Below, one piece after another: positions 24,087 through 34,141 of a stretch of DNA of 46,323 nucleotides; position 1 is the stretch's first letter; each line of letters starts with the position of its first letter. The DNA is taken from the NCBI GenBank assembly GCA_902805845.1, contig CADCUI010000023.1, positions 1 to 46,323 on the forward strand. The letters are read 5' to 3'. This DNA comes from an uncultured Nocardioidaceae bacterium. Lineage in GTDB: Bacteria > Actinomycetota > Actinomycetes > Propionibacteriales > Nocardioidaceae. Under the pieces are notes generated by a model. That model searched no databases. It had not been told where the DNA came from and worked only from the letters and a program-made list of their open reading frames with translations. The translations under genes and the position numbers were made by a program.

Positions 24087-24808
24087 TCCCCGATCACGCC
24101 CTGGTCGTCGGGTCGACCAGCGACATCGGGGCGGCCATCGTCCGCCGGCTGGTCGACATGGGCCACTCGGTCACCGCGTGGGGGCGGGACGAGGAGCGGC
24201 TGGCGGCACTGGTCGAGCGCCATGGCAGTGAGGTGGTCTGCGACCAGGTCGACGTGACCGACGACGATGCCGTCATCGAGGCGCTGGAGCGGCTCGACCG
24301 CCGCCTCGGCGACGAGACGGAGCTTCGCGTCGTCGTGTGGGCCGTTGGCGTCTTCGACTGGGCTCCGGCCGACGAGGCGGACCCCGCGACCTGGGGGCAC
24401 GTCTTCGACGTCAACCTCACCGCGGCCGCGCGACTGACGCCCCGTGTCCTGGTCCGCCTTCGCCGTGCCGCGACGAGCACGCTGGTGTTCATCGCCTCCG
24501 GTGCTGCCCACCGGGTCTTCGCCAACAACGCCGCCTACGTCGCGAGCAAGCACGGGCTGGCCGCGCTGGCAGCCGCCACCTTCCTCGACGTCCGAGAAGC
24601 CGGAGTTCGCGTCAGCGTGGTGTCGCCGGGGCTCGTCGCGGCCGGTGCCGGGCTCCGGTCCCCGCTCGGGCAGACGAGCCCTGAACGGCTCCTGAGCCCG
24701 GACGACGTGGCGGGAGCCGTCGAGTACGTCGTCGGCTTCCCTGGCCACGGCTGTCCGGTGCTGGTGGAGCTCCAGCCGCTCGCACAGGCCCAGGGTCACG
24801 GGCGATGA
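24083..24808 (+). CDS. SDR family oxidoreductase
   Basis: 241 residues; GTG start overlaps the oxidoreductase stop (GTGA). The cofactor loop is VVGSTSDIGAAIVRRL, a variant of TGxxxGIG with Ser for Gly at one position. WGRDEERL after strand 2 carries Arg, suggesting NADP(H). The catalytic set is Ser in FIASGAA and YVASK (Tyr, Lys). It lacks the usual NNAG (AVGVFDW instead). As the third gene of a coupled operon it likely reduces or oxidises a carbonyl intermediate of that pathway. Confidence 0.87.
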   Translation: MIPDHALVVGSTSDIGAAIVRRLVDMGHSVTAWGRDEERLAALVERHGSEVVCDQVDVTDDDAVIEALERLDRRLGDETELRVVVWAVGVFDWAPADEADPATWGHVFDVNLTAAARLTPRVLVRLRRAATSTLVFIASGAAHRVFANNAAYVASKHGLAALAAATFLDVREAGVRVSVVSPGLVAAGAGLRSPLGQTSPERLLSPDDVAGAVEYVVGFPGHGCPVLVELQPLAQAQGHGR

Positions 24809-24814
24809 TCGCGG

Positions 24815-25819
24815 TCACCGCCCTTCCCCGGTCGGCTGCGGGGCCATCGCCGACACCAGCTCGTAGAGCACGTGCGCGGCGGCGATCCCGGTGATCTCCG
24901 CGTGGTCGTACGCCGGAGCCACCTCGACGACGTCTGCTCCCACCAGGTCGAGGTCGGCGAAGGCGCGCAGCACCGCGAGCAGCTCCCGGCTGGTGAGCCC
25001 CCCGGCCTCCGGCGTACCCGTGCCCGGTGCGAACGCAGGGTCGAGCACGTCGATGTCGACCGAGACGTAGACGGGACGTCCCTCCACCCGCGCCCGGACC
25101 TGTTCCACGATCCCCGCCACCCCCATCGCGTCGACCTCGGTGCTCGGGACCACCTGGAACCCCAGCTCACGGTCGTCAGCGAGGTCCCCGCGCGAGTAGA
25201 GCGGCCCGCGGGTCCCGACATGCAGACAGCCGGTGCGGTCGAGCAGCCCCTCCTCAGACGCCCGGCGGAACGGGGTGCCGTGGGTGTACGCCGCGCCGAA
25301 GTAGGTGTCCCAGGTGTCCAGGTGCGCGTCGAAGTGGACGACCGCCACGGGACCGTGCCGGCCGGCCATCGCCCGCAGCAGCGGCAGCGCGATGGTGTGG
25401 TCGCCACCGATCGTGACGAGTCGAGGGCACCGGTCGAGGAGCGACCGGGCGCCGTCCTCCACCTGTCCGATGGCCGCGCCGATGTCGAACGGGTTGACCG
25501 CCAGGTCGCCCGCGTCGACCACCTGCTGTCGCGCGAAGGGCTCGATGTCGGCGGCCGGGTTGTAGGGACGGAGCAGCCGGGACGACTCCCGCACGTGGGC
25601 CGGGCCGAACCGGGCACCGGGACGGTAGGACACCCCGGCGTCGAACGGCACGCCGACCACGGCCACGTCGGCCTCCGCCACCTCGTCGAGCCGCGGCAGC
25701 CGCGCGAAGGTGGCCGGACCGGCGAACCGCGGGACGACCGTGGCGTCGACCTGCCCGACCCGCCCACCGGTGGTGAGTCGTCCGGGCGACGGCATCGCGG
25801 GCTCGTGGTGGTCGACCAT
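24815..25819 (-). CDS. Agmatinase/arginase family ureohydrolase
   Basis: 334 residues. All six manganese ligands are visible: GGDHT, DAHLD (three ligands) and [36 protein letters not shown] near residue 58 and GGLTSRELL also fit agmatinase rather than arginase. The family hydrolyses guanidino groups to urea plus an amine; agmatine, guanidinobutyrate, guanidinopropionate and others are possible. It is convergent with the GcvT-CrtI-SDR operon, 6 nt between stops, so a joint pathway is possible but not shown by co-transcription. Confidence 0.9.
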   Translation of the reverse strand: MVDHHEPAMPSPGRLTTGGRVGQVDATVVPRFAGPATFARLPRLDEVAEADVAVVGVPFDAGVSYRPGARFGPAHVRESSRLLRPYNPAADIEPFARQQVVDAGDLAVNPFDIGAAIGQVEDGARSLLDRCPRLVTIGGDHTIALPLLRAMAGRHGPVAVVHFDAHLDTWDTYFGAAYTHGTPFRRASEEGLLDRTGCLHVGTRGPLYSRGDLADDRELGFQVVPSTEVDAMGVAGIVEQVRARVEGRPVYVSVDIDVLDPAFAPGTGTPEAGGLTSRELLAVLRAFADLDLVGADVVEVAPAYDHAEITGIAAAHVLYELVSAMAPQPTGEGR

Positions 25820-25863
25820 CGCAGCGCTCCCTCCGGCGACCGCGGTCGCGGCGCCCTCGCACG

Positions 25864-26301
25864 CTAGGGCGAGGGCAGGTCCGGCGCAACGCCCACGCGG
25901 TGGCCGGTCAGCTCGAAGAGCACCGCCCGCGCGTAAGCACCCTCCGCGTCCGGAGCGGCCACGTGCTCGTGCTCGACGCCGGCGCCGCGCGTCGTGACCA
26001 CGAAGCCGTGGCCGTCGGTCGCGAGCGACACGAAGGACTCGCCGAGCAGCTCACGGAGCTGGTCCTCGCGAGGCAACCACACGGTCTCCTGCTGCTGGAG
26101 GCTGTCCAGCGCCCACTCGGTGGTGCCGTTGAACTTGATGAGCCGTCCGGTCGCCAGGTCGTCGACCTCGACCACCATGTCGCTCACGACGAAGACGGTC
26201 TCGTCCATGTCCCGCCCGGGCACGGCGAACCGATCGCCTGCCGCCGGGGTCCAGTCGACTCCGGCGTCGTGCAGCCGTCGCGCCATGTCGAGGGTGATCA
26301 C
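25864..26301 (-). CDS. Small conserved protein of the type often labelled CpaE
   Basis: 145 residues from a GTG giving [19 protein letters not shown]; an ATG five codons later is an alternative. Conserved text includes [57 protein letters not shown]. It resembles actinobacterial proteins commonly annotated as pilus assembly protein CpaE, but it has none of the ATPase motifs of real CpaE, so I give no function. Upstream lies an inverted repeat at 26360-26375. The gap to the next gene (26302-26462) holds no other coding sequence. Confidence 0.7.
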   Translation of the reverse strand: MITLDMARRLHDAGVDWTPAAGDRFAVPGRDMDETVFVVSDMVVEVDDLATGRLIKFNGTTEWALDSLQQQETVWLPREDQLRELLGESFVSLATDGHGFVVTTRGAGVEHEHVAAPDAEGAYARAVLFELTGHRVGVAPDLPSP

Positions 26302-26359
26302 GCTTGCCAGTCTCCCTGGGCCGAGGTGACGACCCAAGGCCGGTTGCCGCAGCAATCAC

Positions 26360-26375
26360 TTCCAACAAGTTAGAA
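26360..26375 (-). promoter_or_regulatory. Inverted repeat upstream of the CpaE-labelled gene
   Basis: TTCCAACAAGTTAGAA: 7-nt arms with 6 of 7 pairs and an AA spacer. On the minus strand TAACTT within it could be a -10 box. Symmetry differs from the three LacI sites (2-nt spacer rather than central CG), so a different regulator is likely. Confidence 0.4.
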
Positions 26376-26462
26376 ACGTGATGGACTTAGGCGATCGGCC
26401 TTCTCGGAAAGCGGGTGCATGTGCCTCGATGGCCTGACTTCTTCATCGGGGACGGCCAGCCG

Positions 26463-27356
26463 TCAGGGTCCGACGACCTCGGTGACGAGGTCGTGGGCTC
26501 CATCCGGGCGGGCCAGCTCGTAGTACAGCCGGCGGGTGCCATCGGGCAGGCGGACCACGCTCACGTAACGAAGCGCTCCGTCGGAGTGCGGCGACCCCTG
26601 CGGCGGCTCGGGATGGGCCACCAGCGACGTCTCGTCACCGGAGGCGATGCCGGTCTGCTCGAACCAGTTCGCGGCTGCGGTCGCGCGCCCGTCGTACAGC
26701 ACGGTGAGCGGGTCCGTGCTCAGCACCGCAGTCACGCGGCTCCCCCGCGCGTCCCAGGTCCCGGGCCTTCCTCGCAGGGCGAAGGGACCCAGCCGCCACC
26801 CCAGACCGTCGTCGGAGAACGCGACCCGGGTGCCCATCCGGTCCTCGTGACCGGGCAGGTCGAGCGGGTGGCAGCAGACCCACATCCGCCACCCCTTGTC
26901 GTGCCGTTCCACCACGGGGTCCTTGACCGCCTCGGAGTCGTCACCGGGGAGGCAGACGGTGCGCCGCCCCGAGTCGAGGTCCGCCAGCTCGGCGGCCTCC
27001 ACCGCCTCGATCCACCAGTGCTTGGACCCCGGCGTCGCGCAGCTGACGTAGAGCCGCCACGTCCCGTCGTCGGCACGGACCAGTGCGGGGCGCTCGAGCG
27101 ACTCCGCCCCGAACTGCTCACGGCGCAGGCTCACGACCGGAGTGAAGGCGACCCCGTCCTCCGAGCGGGCGACGACCACCGCCACGCCGCGGCCGGCGTG
27201 CAGCGGTTGCCGGACGCGGTAGGCGAGATAGAAGACCCCGTCGTCGCCTCGCAAGGCGGAAGGCGCTCCCGCCCAGTTGCCGGGGCCGGCGCCGGGCGCC
27301 GGGACGACGGTCTGCGAGCTCTCCGGGAACACGCGAAGACGCTGATCAACGACCAT
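26463..27356 (-). CDS. Five-bladed propeller glycosidase-like protein
   Basis: 297 residues from the ATG preceded by TAGACT at 7 nt. There is no signal peptide, so it is cytoplasmic. Repeated blades are visible: [43 protein letters not shown]. Acidic candidates are the Glu in SLERPALV and the Asp in AVKDPVVE, placed as in GH43/GH32/GH130-type propellers. Catalysis is therefore possible, but family assignment is weak. It lies downstream of the formate transporter on the same strand yet seems to have its own promoter. Its role beside the formate genes is unclear. Confidence 0.65.
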   Translation of the reverse strand: MVVDQRLRVFPESSQTVVPAPGAGPGNWAGAPSALRGDDGVFYLAYRVRQPLHAGRGVAVVVARSEDGVAFTPVVSLRREQFGAESLERPALVRADDGTWRLYVSCATPGSKHWWIEAVEAAELADLDSGRRTVCLPGDDSEAVKDPVVERHDKGWRMWVCCHPLDLPGHEDRMGTRVAFSDDGLGWRLGPFALRGRPGTWDARGSRVTAVLSTDPLTVLYDGRATAAANWFEQTGIASGDETSLVAHPEPPQGSPHSDGALRYVSVVRLPDGTRRLYYELARPDGAHDLVTEVVGP

Positions 27357-27363
27357 CCAGCAA

Positions 27364-27369
27364 AGTCTA
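27364..27369 (-). promoter_or_regulatory. -10 box TAGACT for leaderless propeller gene
   Basis: TANNNT hexamer 7 nt before the ATG on the minus strand; no Shine-Dalgarno is present. Confidence 0.4.
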
Positions 27370-27426
27370 CTACCGCAGTGTTCTTTCGCACGTCCTTGCG
27401 GCCGTAGGCGTGTCCGCTGTGGCTCG

Positions 27427-28743
27427 TCAGGTGCTGCTCGTCGCCTCGGCCCGCCGGCCCGGCAGCTTGGTGACGAGGGTGAGAGCGACAGCGGCCAACG
27501 TGATGACGCCGATGGTCGTGTACGCCGTGGTGAAGTCCGGGACGTACACGGTCCCGGGAGCGCCATCGGTGATCAAGGCGGAAGCGAGCAGGGGCCCCAC
27601 GACGCCGCCCAGGCTCCAACCGACGAGCATGAGCCCGTAGATGGCTCCGGCGTTCGAGACCCCGAAGTAGTCCCCCGCCGTCGCCGGCATGGTGCCGAAC
27701 CCACCGCCGTAGCAGAGGTAGACGATCGCGGCCAGCACGAAGAAGAGCACCGGGTTGCTCGCGTGCGGCAGCAGCAGCAGGCCGCCGCCTGACAGCCCCA
27801 GCATCACCGCGAACGCCGGCATCCGACCGATGCGGTCCGATGCCGCCGCCCACACGATGCGACCAGCCCCGTTGAAGATCGCGAGCACGCCCACCGCGGT
27901 CGCGGCCAGCGCCACGTTGTAGCCGGCGATGTTCTGGGCGCTCGACTTGGCCTGCGAGATCAGCGAGATGCCGGCGACGACGTTGAGCGTGAGGATCGCC
28001 GTGAGGAGGTACCACTGCGGGGTGCGCAGCGCCTCACCCTGGGTGTAGTCGGCGCCGGCCCCCGAAGCCTCGGCCTTGGTCGCCGGCTCGAAGCCAGGGA
28101 CGGTGTAGCCCGTCGGCGGGTTCCGGAAGACAGAGGCTCCCAGCACCGACATGACGAGGTAGGCGACGCCGAGGGGGATGAAGGCACGTGTCGGCACGTC
28201 GGGGTTGCGCTCGATGAGCCATTGCGCCAGCGGGGCGGTCAGCACGGCGCCGAAGCCGAACCCTCCGACGGCGAGGCCCGTGATGAGTCCACGCTTGTCG
28301 GGGAACCACTTGAGCAGCATCGCGATCGGCACGATGTAGGCGAAGCCGAGACCGAAGCCGGAGATCACGCCGTAGCCCAGGACCAGCAGCCAGAGCTTCC
28401 CCGGCGTGTCCGCAAGCCCGGCCAGCAGCACCCCGAGGCTGTAGACGACGCCGCCGACCAGCGCCACCATCCGCGGCCCCCGACGGTCCTGGATCCGGCC
28501 ACCGAGGTAGGCACCGATGAAGATCATGCCGATGGCGACCTCGAAGGGCAGCGCAGCCTCCACCTTGTTGAGCCCGAACTGCGCCGGGTCGGTCAGCTCA
28601 GCCGAGAAGACGCTCCAGGCGTAGACGGCCCCGATGGAGAACTGCAGCAGCAGGGCACCCCCTACCAGGAGCCATCGCCTTCTGGTCGGGTCGCCGCCCG
28701 TGGATGCCGAGGTGTCGGTGGAGGCGCCGGCCGAGTGCGACAT
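27427..28743 (-). CDS. OFA-family MFS transporter (formate/oxalate type)
   Basis: 438 residues, about 12 transmembrane helices. Start is the ATG giving [10 protein letters not shown]-terminal [17 protein letters not shown] and the A-loop [15 protein letters not shown], then [27 protein letters not shown], are hallmarks of the oxalate:formate antiporter family. It is the last gene of the selD-fdhABC strand, 41 nt after the NrfD subunit, so it probably imports formate or exchanges oxalate for formate to feed the dehydrogenase. Direction and exact substrate are inferred. Confidence 0.85.
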   Translation of the reverse strand: MSHSAGASTDTSASTGGDPTRRRWLLVGGALLLQFSIGAVYAWSVFSAELTDPAQFGLNKVEAALPFEVAIGMIFIGAYLGGRIQDRRGPRMVALVGGVVYSLGVLLAGLADTPGKLWLLVLGYGVISGFGLGFAYIVPIAMLLKWFPDKRGLITGLAVGGFGFGAVLTAPLAQWLIERNPDVPTRAFIPLGVAYLVMSVLGASVFRNPPTGYTVPGFEPATKAEASGAGADYTQGEALRTPQWYLLTAILTLNVVAGISLISQAKSSAQNIAGYNVALAATAVGVLAIFNGAGRIVWAAASDRIGRMPAFAVMLGLSGGGLLLLPHASNPVLFFVLAAIVYLCYGGGFGTMPATAGDYFGVSNAGAIYGLMLVGWSLGGVVGPLLASALITDGAPGTVYVPDFTTAYTTIGVITLAAVALTLVTKLPGRRAEATSST

Positions 28744-28784
28744 GGGAGTGGCTTCCTGGTCCGCCCCGTCCCGATCACGATCCG

Positions 28785-29834
28785 TCACGGCCCGCCTACC
28801 GGGTGGTCGGGGTAGCGGGTCGGCCCCTCTCGTGCGATCCGCTCGCGCTGAGGGACGACGGTGTACTTGGGATCCTTCGCCGATCGTTGCCCTGCTTCGA
28901 AGATCCCGAAGCGGGTGCACGCCGAACCCGCCATCAGCGCCACCCCGGACACCACCGCGACGCTCCGGCTGCGCCCCGCCAGGAGCGTCCCGACACCGCC
29001 CAGGACCGTGAGCGACTGTGCGGCCTTCATGAGCCGGCCGGCATGGCCGTCGTGGAGCGGCTCGGCGGTCAGCCCCATCGAGCGCTCCATCCGGCGCTCC
29101 ATGACCAGCTCGACCAGGGCTCCGCCGAGCGCGAACCTGCGGGCAGGCCCGGCCTGCGTCACCGGGGCACCGATCATGCCCAGGCCACCGGAGGCGGCCG
29201 CGGCGGAGCCGCAGAAGACGAAGGGCAGCTCGCGGTAGGCCGAGTGCCACGAGGGCGTGGCCGTGTCGGAGAGAAGCACCGCGGTGTACGCCGCGACGGA
29301 TGGGGCGGTCACGCCTGCGACGACGCCGGCCGGGCCGCCGAACCGGTCGAGGAGCCGGAACGCCCACCGCAGCCGCCCCTGCGTCGCTCCGGCCGGGACC
29401 AGCCCCGCGACCTCGGCGAGCGCCGCCAGGGCGGCGAACGGGCCGTAGACGGAGAGGATCCAGGTGCCCACGGACATGGGCGAGGTCAGCTTGACCGTCC
29501 GCAGCATGTGGAGGAAGCGCATCGGGCGCCCGAGGTCGTGCACGAGAGCCACCATGCTGAAGCTGAACGCGACCAGGGCGCCGAGCCTCCCGGTACGACG
29601 CAGGGCCGGACGGCCGGTGAGCGAGGCACCCGCGGCGAGCAGCGACGAGCCCGCTGCCACCCCGCCCGCGAACAGGTACGCCGGGATGTCGTGCTCCCAG
29701 GGGGACGGCTTGACCACGTTGTGCCCGTAGTAGGAGGTGAACTCGGCCGGAGGCACCATGGACCTCTCGGCGCCGCGTCCGCGCGGCCCCGGCCGGTCGT
29801 GGATGCTGCCCTGGCCGGTGCGGTCGCTGCTCAT
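28785..29834 (-). CDS. NrfD/PsrC-type membrane subunit of formate dehydrogenase
   Basis: 349 residues; ATG overlaps the Fe-S subunit stop as ATGA. About eight hydrophobic segments, with the NrfD-like start SPWEHDIPAYLFAGGVAAGSSLLAAGA and VHDLGRPMRFLHMLRTVKLTSPMSVGTWIL. This quinone-reactive anchor lacks heme, unlike the FdnI cytochrome of E. coli. It takes electrons from the Fe-S subunit and passes them to menaquinone. With no Tat leader on FdhA, the catalytic head should face the cytoplasm. Confidence 0.9.
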   Translation of the reverse strand: MSSDRTGQGSIHDRPGPRGRGAERSMVPPAEFTSYYGHNVVKPSPWEHDIPAYLFAGGVAAGSSLLAAGASLTGRPALRRTGRLGALVAFSFSMVALVHDLGRPMRFLHMLRTVKLTSPMSVGTWILSVYGPFAALAALAEVAGLVPAGATQGRLRWAFRLLDRFGGPAGVVAGVTAPSVAAYTAVLLSDTATPSWHSAYRELPFVFCGSAAAASGGLGMIGAPVTQAGPARRFALGGALVELVMERRMERSMGLTAEPLHDGHAGRLMKAAQSLTVLGGVGTLLAGRSRSVAVVSGVALMAGSACTRFGIFEAGQRSAKDPKYTVVPQRERIAREGPTRYPDHPVGGP

Positions 29835-30787
29835 CGGCGGCTTCCGACGAACGCGGCCACCGCGCCGGCCAGCAGTGCGACGCCGGCTGTGGTCGCGCGG
29901 TTGAACATGCGGGGAAGGTCCGCGGTGGTGACGACGGGATCCGGTGGGAAGCCGTAGACCTCCGGCTCGTCGAGGAGGAGGAAGAAGGCGCCGGTGCCGC
30001 CCACGCCGTCGTCGGGGTCGTTGCCGTAGAGGCGGGCGTCCATGACCCCGCGCCCGTGCAGGTCCTCGACCCGCCTCTGTGCGCGCTCGCGCAGCTCCTC
30101 GACGTCGCCGAACTGGATCGACTCGGTCGGGCAGGCCTTGGCACACGACGGCGTCTCGCCGACGGTCAGCCGGTCGTAGCACAGCGTGCACTTCTGGGCG
30201 ATGCCGACGTTCTTCGAGCCCTGGGGGCCCTTCCGCCTCTCGATCACGCCGAAGGGACACGCCGGCACGCAGTAGCCGCAGCCGTTGCAGATGTCGTCCT
30301 GGACGACCACCGTGCCGAACTCGGTGCGGAACAGCGACCCGGTCGGGCAGACGTCGAGGCAGGCGGCGTGGGTGCAGTGCTTGCAGACGTCAGAGGACAT
30401 CAACCACCGGAAGTCCATCGCCTCGGCACCGTCGGATCCGCCGGCCCCGCCGACATCAGTGGCGCCGACGCCGTCCGGACGCAGCGCCGGCATCCCCAGC
30501 TCGACCGGTGGCGCCTTCTCCTCCGCGGCCTTGCGCGGCTGCTCGATGAAGGCGACGTGGCGCCAGCTGTTGGCGTTCAGCGAGCCGGTGTTGTCGTAGG
30601 AGAGGCCGAGCTGGTCGAACCCCTCGCCGGGGACGTCGTTCCACTCCTTGCAGGCGACCTCACAGGCCTTGCAGCCGATGCAGATGCTGGTGTCGGTGAA
30701 GAACCCCTTGCGCGCCGGCGCGTCGACGTACCCGGTCTCCGGCGCGGGGTCCACCGGTCCGTAGAGGCTGTTCCTCTTGCCGAACAC
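29831..30787 (-). CDS. Formate dehydrogenase Fe-S subunit (four 4Fe-4S clusters)
   Basis: 318 residues; GTG start 1 nt after the fdhA stop. Four Cys clusters are visible: CIGCKACEVACKEW, CKHCTHAACLDVCPTG, CNGCGYCVPACPFGV and CTLCYDRL with CAKACPTES. This is the HybA/FdnH electron-transfer fold. The C terminus has a hydrophobic segment (TTAGVALLAGAVAAFVGSRR) that probably anchors it. A Gly/Ala-rich insert lies between clusters (GVGATDVGGAGGSDGAEA). It carries electrons from FdhA to the NrfD subunit. Confidence 0.93.
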   Translation of the reverse strand: MFGKRNSLYGPVDPAPETGYVDAPARKGFFTDTSICIGCKACEVACKEWNDVPGEGFDQLGLSYDNTGSLNANSWRHVAFIEQPRKAAEEKAPPVELGMPALRPDGVGATDVGGAGGSDGAEAMDFRWLMSSDVCKHCTHAACLDVCPTGSLFRTEFGTVVVQDDICNGCGYCVPACPFGVIERRKGPQGSKNVGIAQKCTLCYDRLTVGETPSCAKACPTESIQFGDVEELRERAQRRVEDLHGRGVMDARLYGNDPDDGVGGTGAFFLLLDEPEVYGFPPDPVVTTADLPRMFNRATTAGVALLAGAVAAFVGSRR

Positions 30788-30788
30788 G

Positions 30789-33700
30789 TCAGGTCGTCTC
30801 CCCGCTCGAAGGGTCCGGTGTCGGGTCGCCGTCGCTCTTCCCGCCGCTTGCCGCGCCGGGACCGGTGGTGACCACCAGGGGGTAGGCCCCCGAGGCGACA
30901 CCGGCCCGGGCGCTGTGGTCGGCGACCAGGTCGCGCATGGCCTGCCCACGCGGCCGACGCCCAGGACGTACGTCGCAGGTGCCGACCTTGCTCTCCTGGA
31001 TCAGCACGTTGGGATCCAGGGAGATCCCGAAGAGGTCGTTCGCCGAGTCGCCGGTGACGATCCCGCCCGAGCCCCAGTGGTAGGGCAGCCACACCTGGTG
31101 CACGGTGCGGCCCTCGACCCGCAGCGGCCGCAGCCGGTCGGTGATGTGCACCCGGCCCTCGACCGCCGAGCGGGCGGTCACCACGTGGCACCAGCCGTTG
31201 TGCTCGAGCCCGACCTGAGCCGCGAGCGCCGGGGAGACCTCCACGAACATCTCCGGCTGGAGCTCGGCCAGGTGCTCGACGTAGCGGCTCATGCCACCTG
31301 CCGTGTGGTGCTCGGTCAGCCGGCTCGTGGTGAAGACATAGGGGAACACCTCGCTGTGCTCCTCGGGCGGACTGGGGTTCATCCGGTTCTCGTCCCGCTC
31401 GTACTCCTTGCGGGTGGGGTTGGCCTGCTGGCCGTAGAGCGGGTTGCGGAACGGTGACTCCACCGGCTCGTAGTGGGTCGGGAGCGGCCCGTCGATGAGC
31501 CCCTGGGGGACGTAGAGCGAGCCCTTCCCGTCGCCCTGCATGATGAACGGGTCGTCACCGGCGATGCCGGCGACGCCGTCGGCCCCCTCCGGCGGCCGGT
31601 ACGACGGCGGCTTGGTCCTCTCGAAGTCCGGGACGTCCTGGCCGGTCCACTCGCCGCTCTCGCCGGCGTCGGGGTCCCACCAGATGTAGGCCTTGCGGTC
31701 GCTCCACGGCTTGCCGTCGGGGTCGGCGGACGCGCGGTTGTAGAGGATCCGCCGATTCGCCGGCCAGGCCCAGCCCCACTCCGCGGCGACGTAGTCCTGC
31801 TCGTGCCGCGACTTGCGGCGGGCGGCCTGGTTGACACCGTCCTTGTAGACGCCGGTGTAGATCCAGCAACCGCCGAGGGTGGACCCGTCGTCCTTCATCT
31901 CGGTGAAGAGCGAGAGCGGCCGCCCGGTGGCGATCTCGTAGCCGTTGATCTCCCGCAGCACGGCGTCCGCGCTCGGCTCGTCGTGCTCCCCGTGCACGGG
32001 GTAGTCCCAGGCCAGGTCCTGGATCGGCCGGTCCTTCTCCTCCGTCGACGCGGCCAGCCGCTCCCTGACCATCCGGCCGAGGTGGTAGAAGAACCACAGC
32101 TCGGAGCGACAGTCACCCGGTGGTTCGACCGCCTTCTCGCGCCACTGCAGGACGCGCTGGGTCTGGGTGAACGTGCCTTCCTTCTCCACGTGCGAGGCCG
32201 CCGGCATGAGGAACACTTCCGTGCGGCACTCCTCCGGGACGATCTCGCCTGTCTCGACCTCCGGGGAGTTCTTCCAGAAGGTGGCGCTCTCGATCTCGAA
32301 GAGGTCGCGCACGACCAGCCAGTCGAGGTTGGCCATGCCGAGCCGCTGTGCCCGGCCGTGGGCGGAGCCGACGGCCGGGTTCTGGCCGAGCAGGAAGTAG
32401 CCCTTGACCTTCCCGTCGATCATGTCGAGCACCGTGCGATAGGTGCCGTGGTCGCCGGTGATCTTGGGGACGTAGTCGAAGCAGAAGTCGTTCTCGGATG
32501 TCGCCGCATCGCCCCAGTACGCCTTGAGCAGGTTGACCCCGTAGGCACCGGCGTTCGCCCAGAACCCCTTCGCCCCGGGATGGCGGACGGCGTCGACCCA
32601 TTCCTGCAAGGTCGTGTGCTGCTCGGCGTTCGGCATCGGCAGGTAGCCGGGCAGGATGTTGAACAGCGTCGGGATGTCGGTCGAGCCCTGGATGCTGGCG
32701 TGCCCTCGCAGCGCCATGATTCCGCCGCCCGGGCGGCCCAGGTTGCCCAGCAGCAGCTGCAGGATCGCGCCGGTGCGGATGTACTGCACGCCCACGCTGT
32801 GCTGGGTCCAGCCGACGCTGTAGACGAGCGCCGTCGTCCGCTCGCGTCCGGAGTTCTCCGTCCACGCCTTGCAGACCTCGAGGAAGTCCTCCTCGGACAC
32901 CCCGCAGGTCAGCGCCACCATCTCGGGGGTGTAGCGGGCGAAGTGACGCTTGAGGACCTGGTAGACGCAGTTGGGGTGCTGCAACGTCTCGTCGCGGCGC
33001 ACCTCGGAGTCGATGCTGAGTCCGTGCGTCTCGTGCTGGAGCGCGCTGGCGGTCTCCCGCTGCATCTCGTGGTCCTCGCGCTGCGCACCGTCGTTCTCCT
33101 GGCTGTCGTACTGCCACGACGCCGTCTCGTAGGTGCGGGTCTCGGGGTCGAAGCCGGAGAAGAGCCCGTCGAGGTCGTCGGTGTCGCGGAACTGCTCGCT
33201 GACGATCGTGGGCGCGTTCGTGTACGCCACGACGTACTCGCGGAAGTCGAGCTCGTTCTGCAGCACGTAGTTGATGACCCCGCCGAGGAACGCGATGTCC
33301 GTGCCCACGCGGAGCGGCACGAACGTGTCTGCGTGCGCGCTGGTGCGGGTGAAGCGCGGGTCGACGTGGATGACCTTCGCGCCCCGGGACTTGGCCTCCA
33401 TCACCCACTGGAAGCCGACCGGGTGCGCCTCGGCCATGTTCGAGCCCTGGATCACGATGCAGTCAGCGTTGGCGAGGTCCTGCTGGAACCCGGTGGCACC
33501 GCCGCGACCGAAGCTGGTCCCCAGACCGGGGACGGTGGCGGAGTGTCAAATACGCGCCTGGTTCTCGATCTGGATCGCGCCCATCGCCGTGAACAGCTTC
33601 TTGATGAGGTAGTTCTCCTCGTTGTCGAGGGTGGCCCCTCCGAGGCTCGCGACACCGAGGGTGCGACGCACGCGGCGGTCCTTCTCGTCGAGCTCCTGCC

Positions 33701-34109
33701 AGGTGTCGTTGCGGGCCTTGACGAGGCGGTCAGCGATCATCTCCATCGCCGTGGGGAGGTCGAGGTCCTCCCACTCGGTGCCGTAGGGGCGCCGGTAGCG
33801 CACCGTGGTCTGCCGCAGGTCGCTGGTGACGAGGTTCTTGCTGGCCGACCCCTTGGGGCAGAGCCGGCCGCGCGAGATCGGGCTGTCCTGGTCGCCCTCG
33901 ATCTGGACGACCTTCTCGTCCTTGACGAACACCCGCTGCCCGCAGCCGACCGCGCAGTAGGGACAGACGCTGCGCGCCACCCGGTCGGCGGTGGCGGTGC
34001 GGGGAGCGAGCGACTCCGTCGCCTTCGACCGCACCGCGGGCCCGCGTCCCAGTGGGTCGCTTCCCCGCAGCTGCCGCAGCACCGGCCACCCGAGGAACGA
34101 CCTGCTCAT
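30789..34109 (-). CDS. fdhA: Selenocysteine formate dehydrogenase catalytic subunit FdhA
   Basis: 1106 residues when the in-frame TGA at 33548-33546 is read as selenocysteine (Sec188). Reading continues in the same frame on both sides: NQARI, Sec, HSATVPGLGTSFGRGGATG, as in FDH where Cys or Sec ligands the molybdenum. Start is the ATG giving MSRSFLGWPVLRQLRG with a GAGGTGGGGG ribosome site. A [4Fe-4S] cluster is held by C49, C52, C56 and C84 (CPYCAVGCG, GRLCPKGSA). The molybdopterin guanine dinucleotide domains follow, ending in the dinucleotide-binding domain (LTEHHTAGGMSRYVEHLAEL). There is no twin-arginine leader, so the enzyme is probably cytoplasmic-facing. It oxidises formate to CO2. 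It lies 32 nt after selD. Automated callers will split it into two genes. Confidence 0.95.
33517..33548 (-). promoter_or_regulatory. Bacterial SECIS element with Sec UGA codon
   Basis: TGA at 33548-33546, then 18 nt, then loop GGTCT (33527-33523) closed by a 6-bp stem GTCCCC/GGGGAC (33533-33528 with 33522-33517). As I recall the E. coli fdhF SECIS, its GGUCU loop also lies 18 nt after the UGA and in the same codon phase (GGU CUG). This is the binding target of the SelB C-terminal domain. Confidence 0.92.
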
Positions 34110-34141
34110 GGCCCCCACCTCAGCAGCGGACGAACCCGGTG

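Noticed and set aside
25864-26301. Real CpaE pilus assembly ATPase
   Set aside because: It is only 145 residues with no Walker motif or receiver domain and no pilus genes nearby.
33546-33548. fdhA as a pseudogene split by a stop codon
   Set aside because: The frame is unbroken on both sides, the stop is TGA at the known Sec position, a SECIS hairpin follows, and all Sec machinery is in the window.
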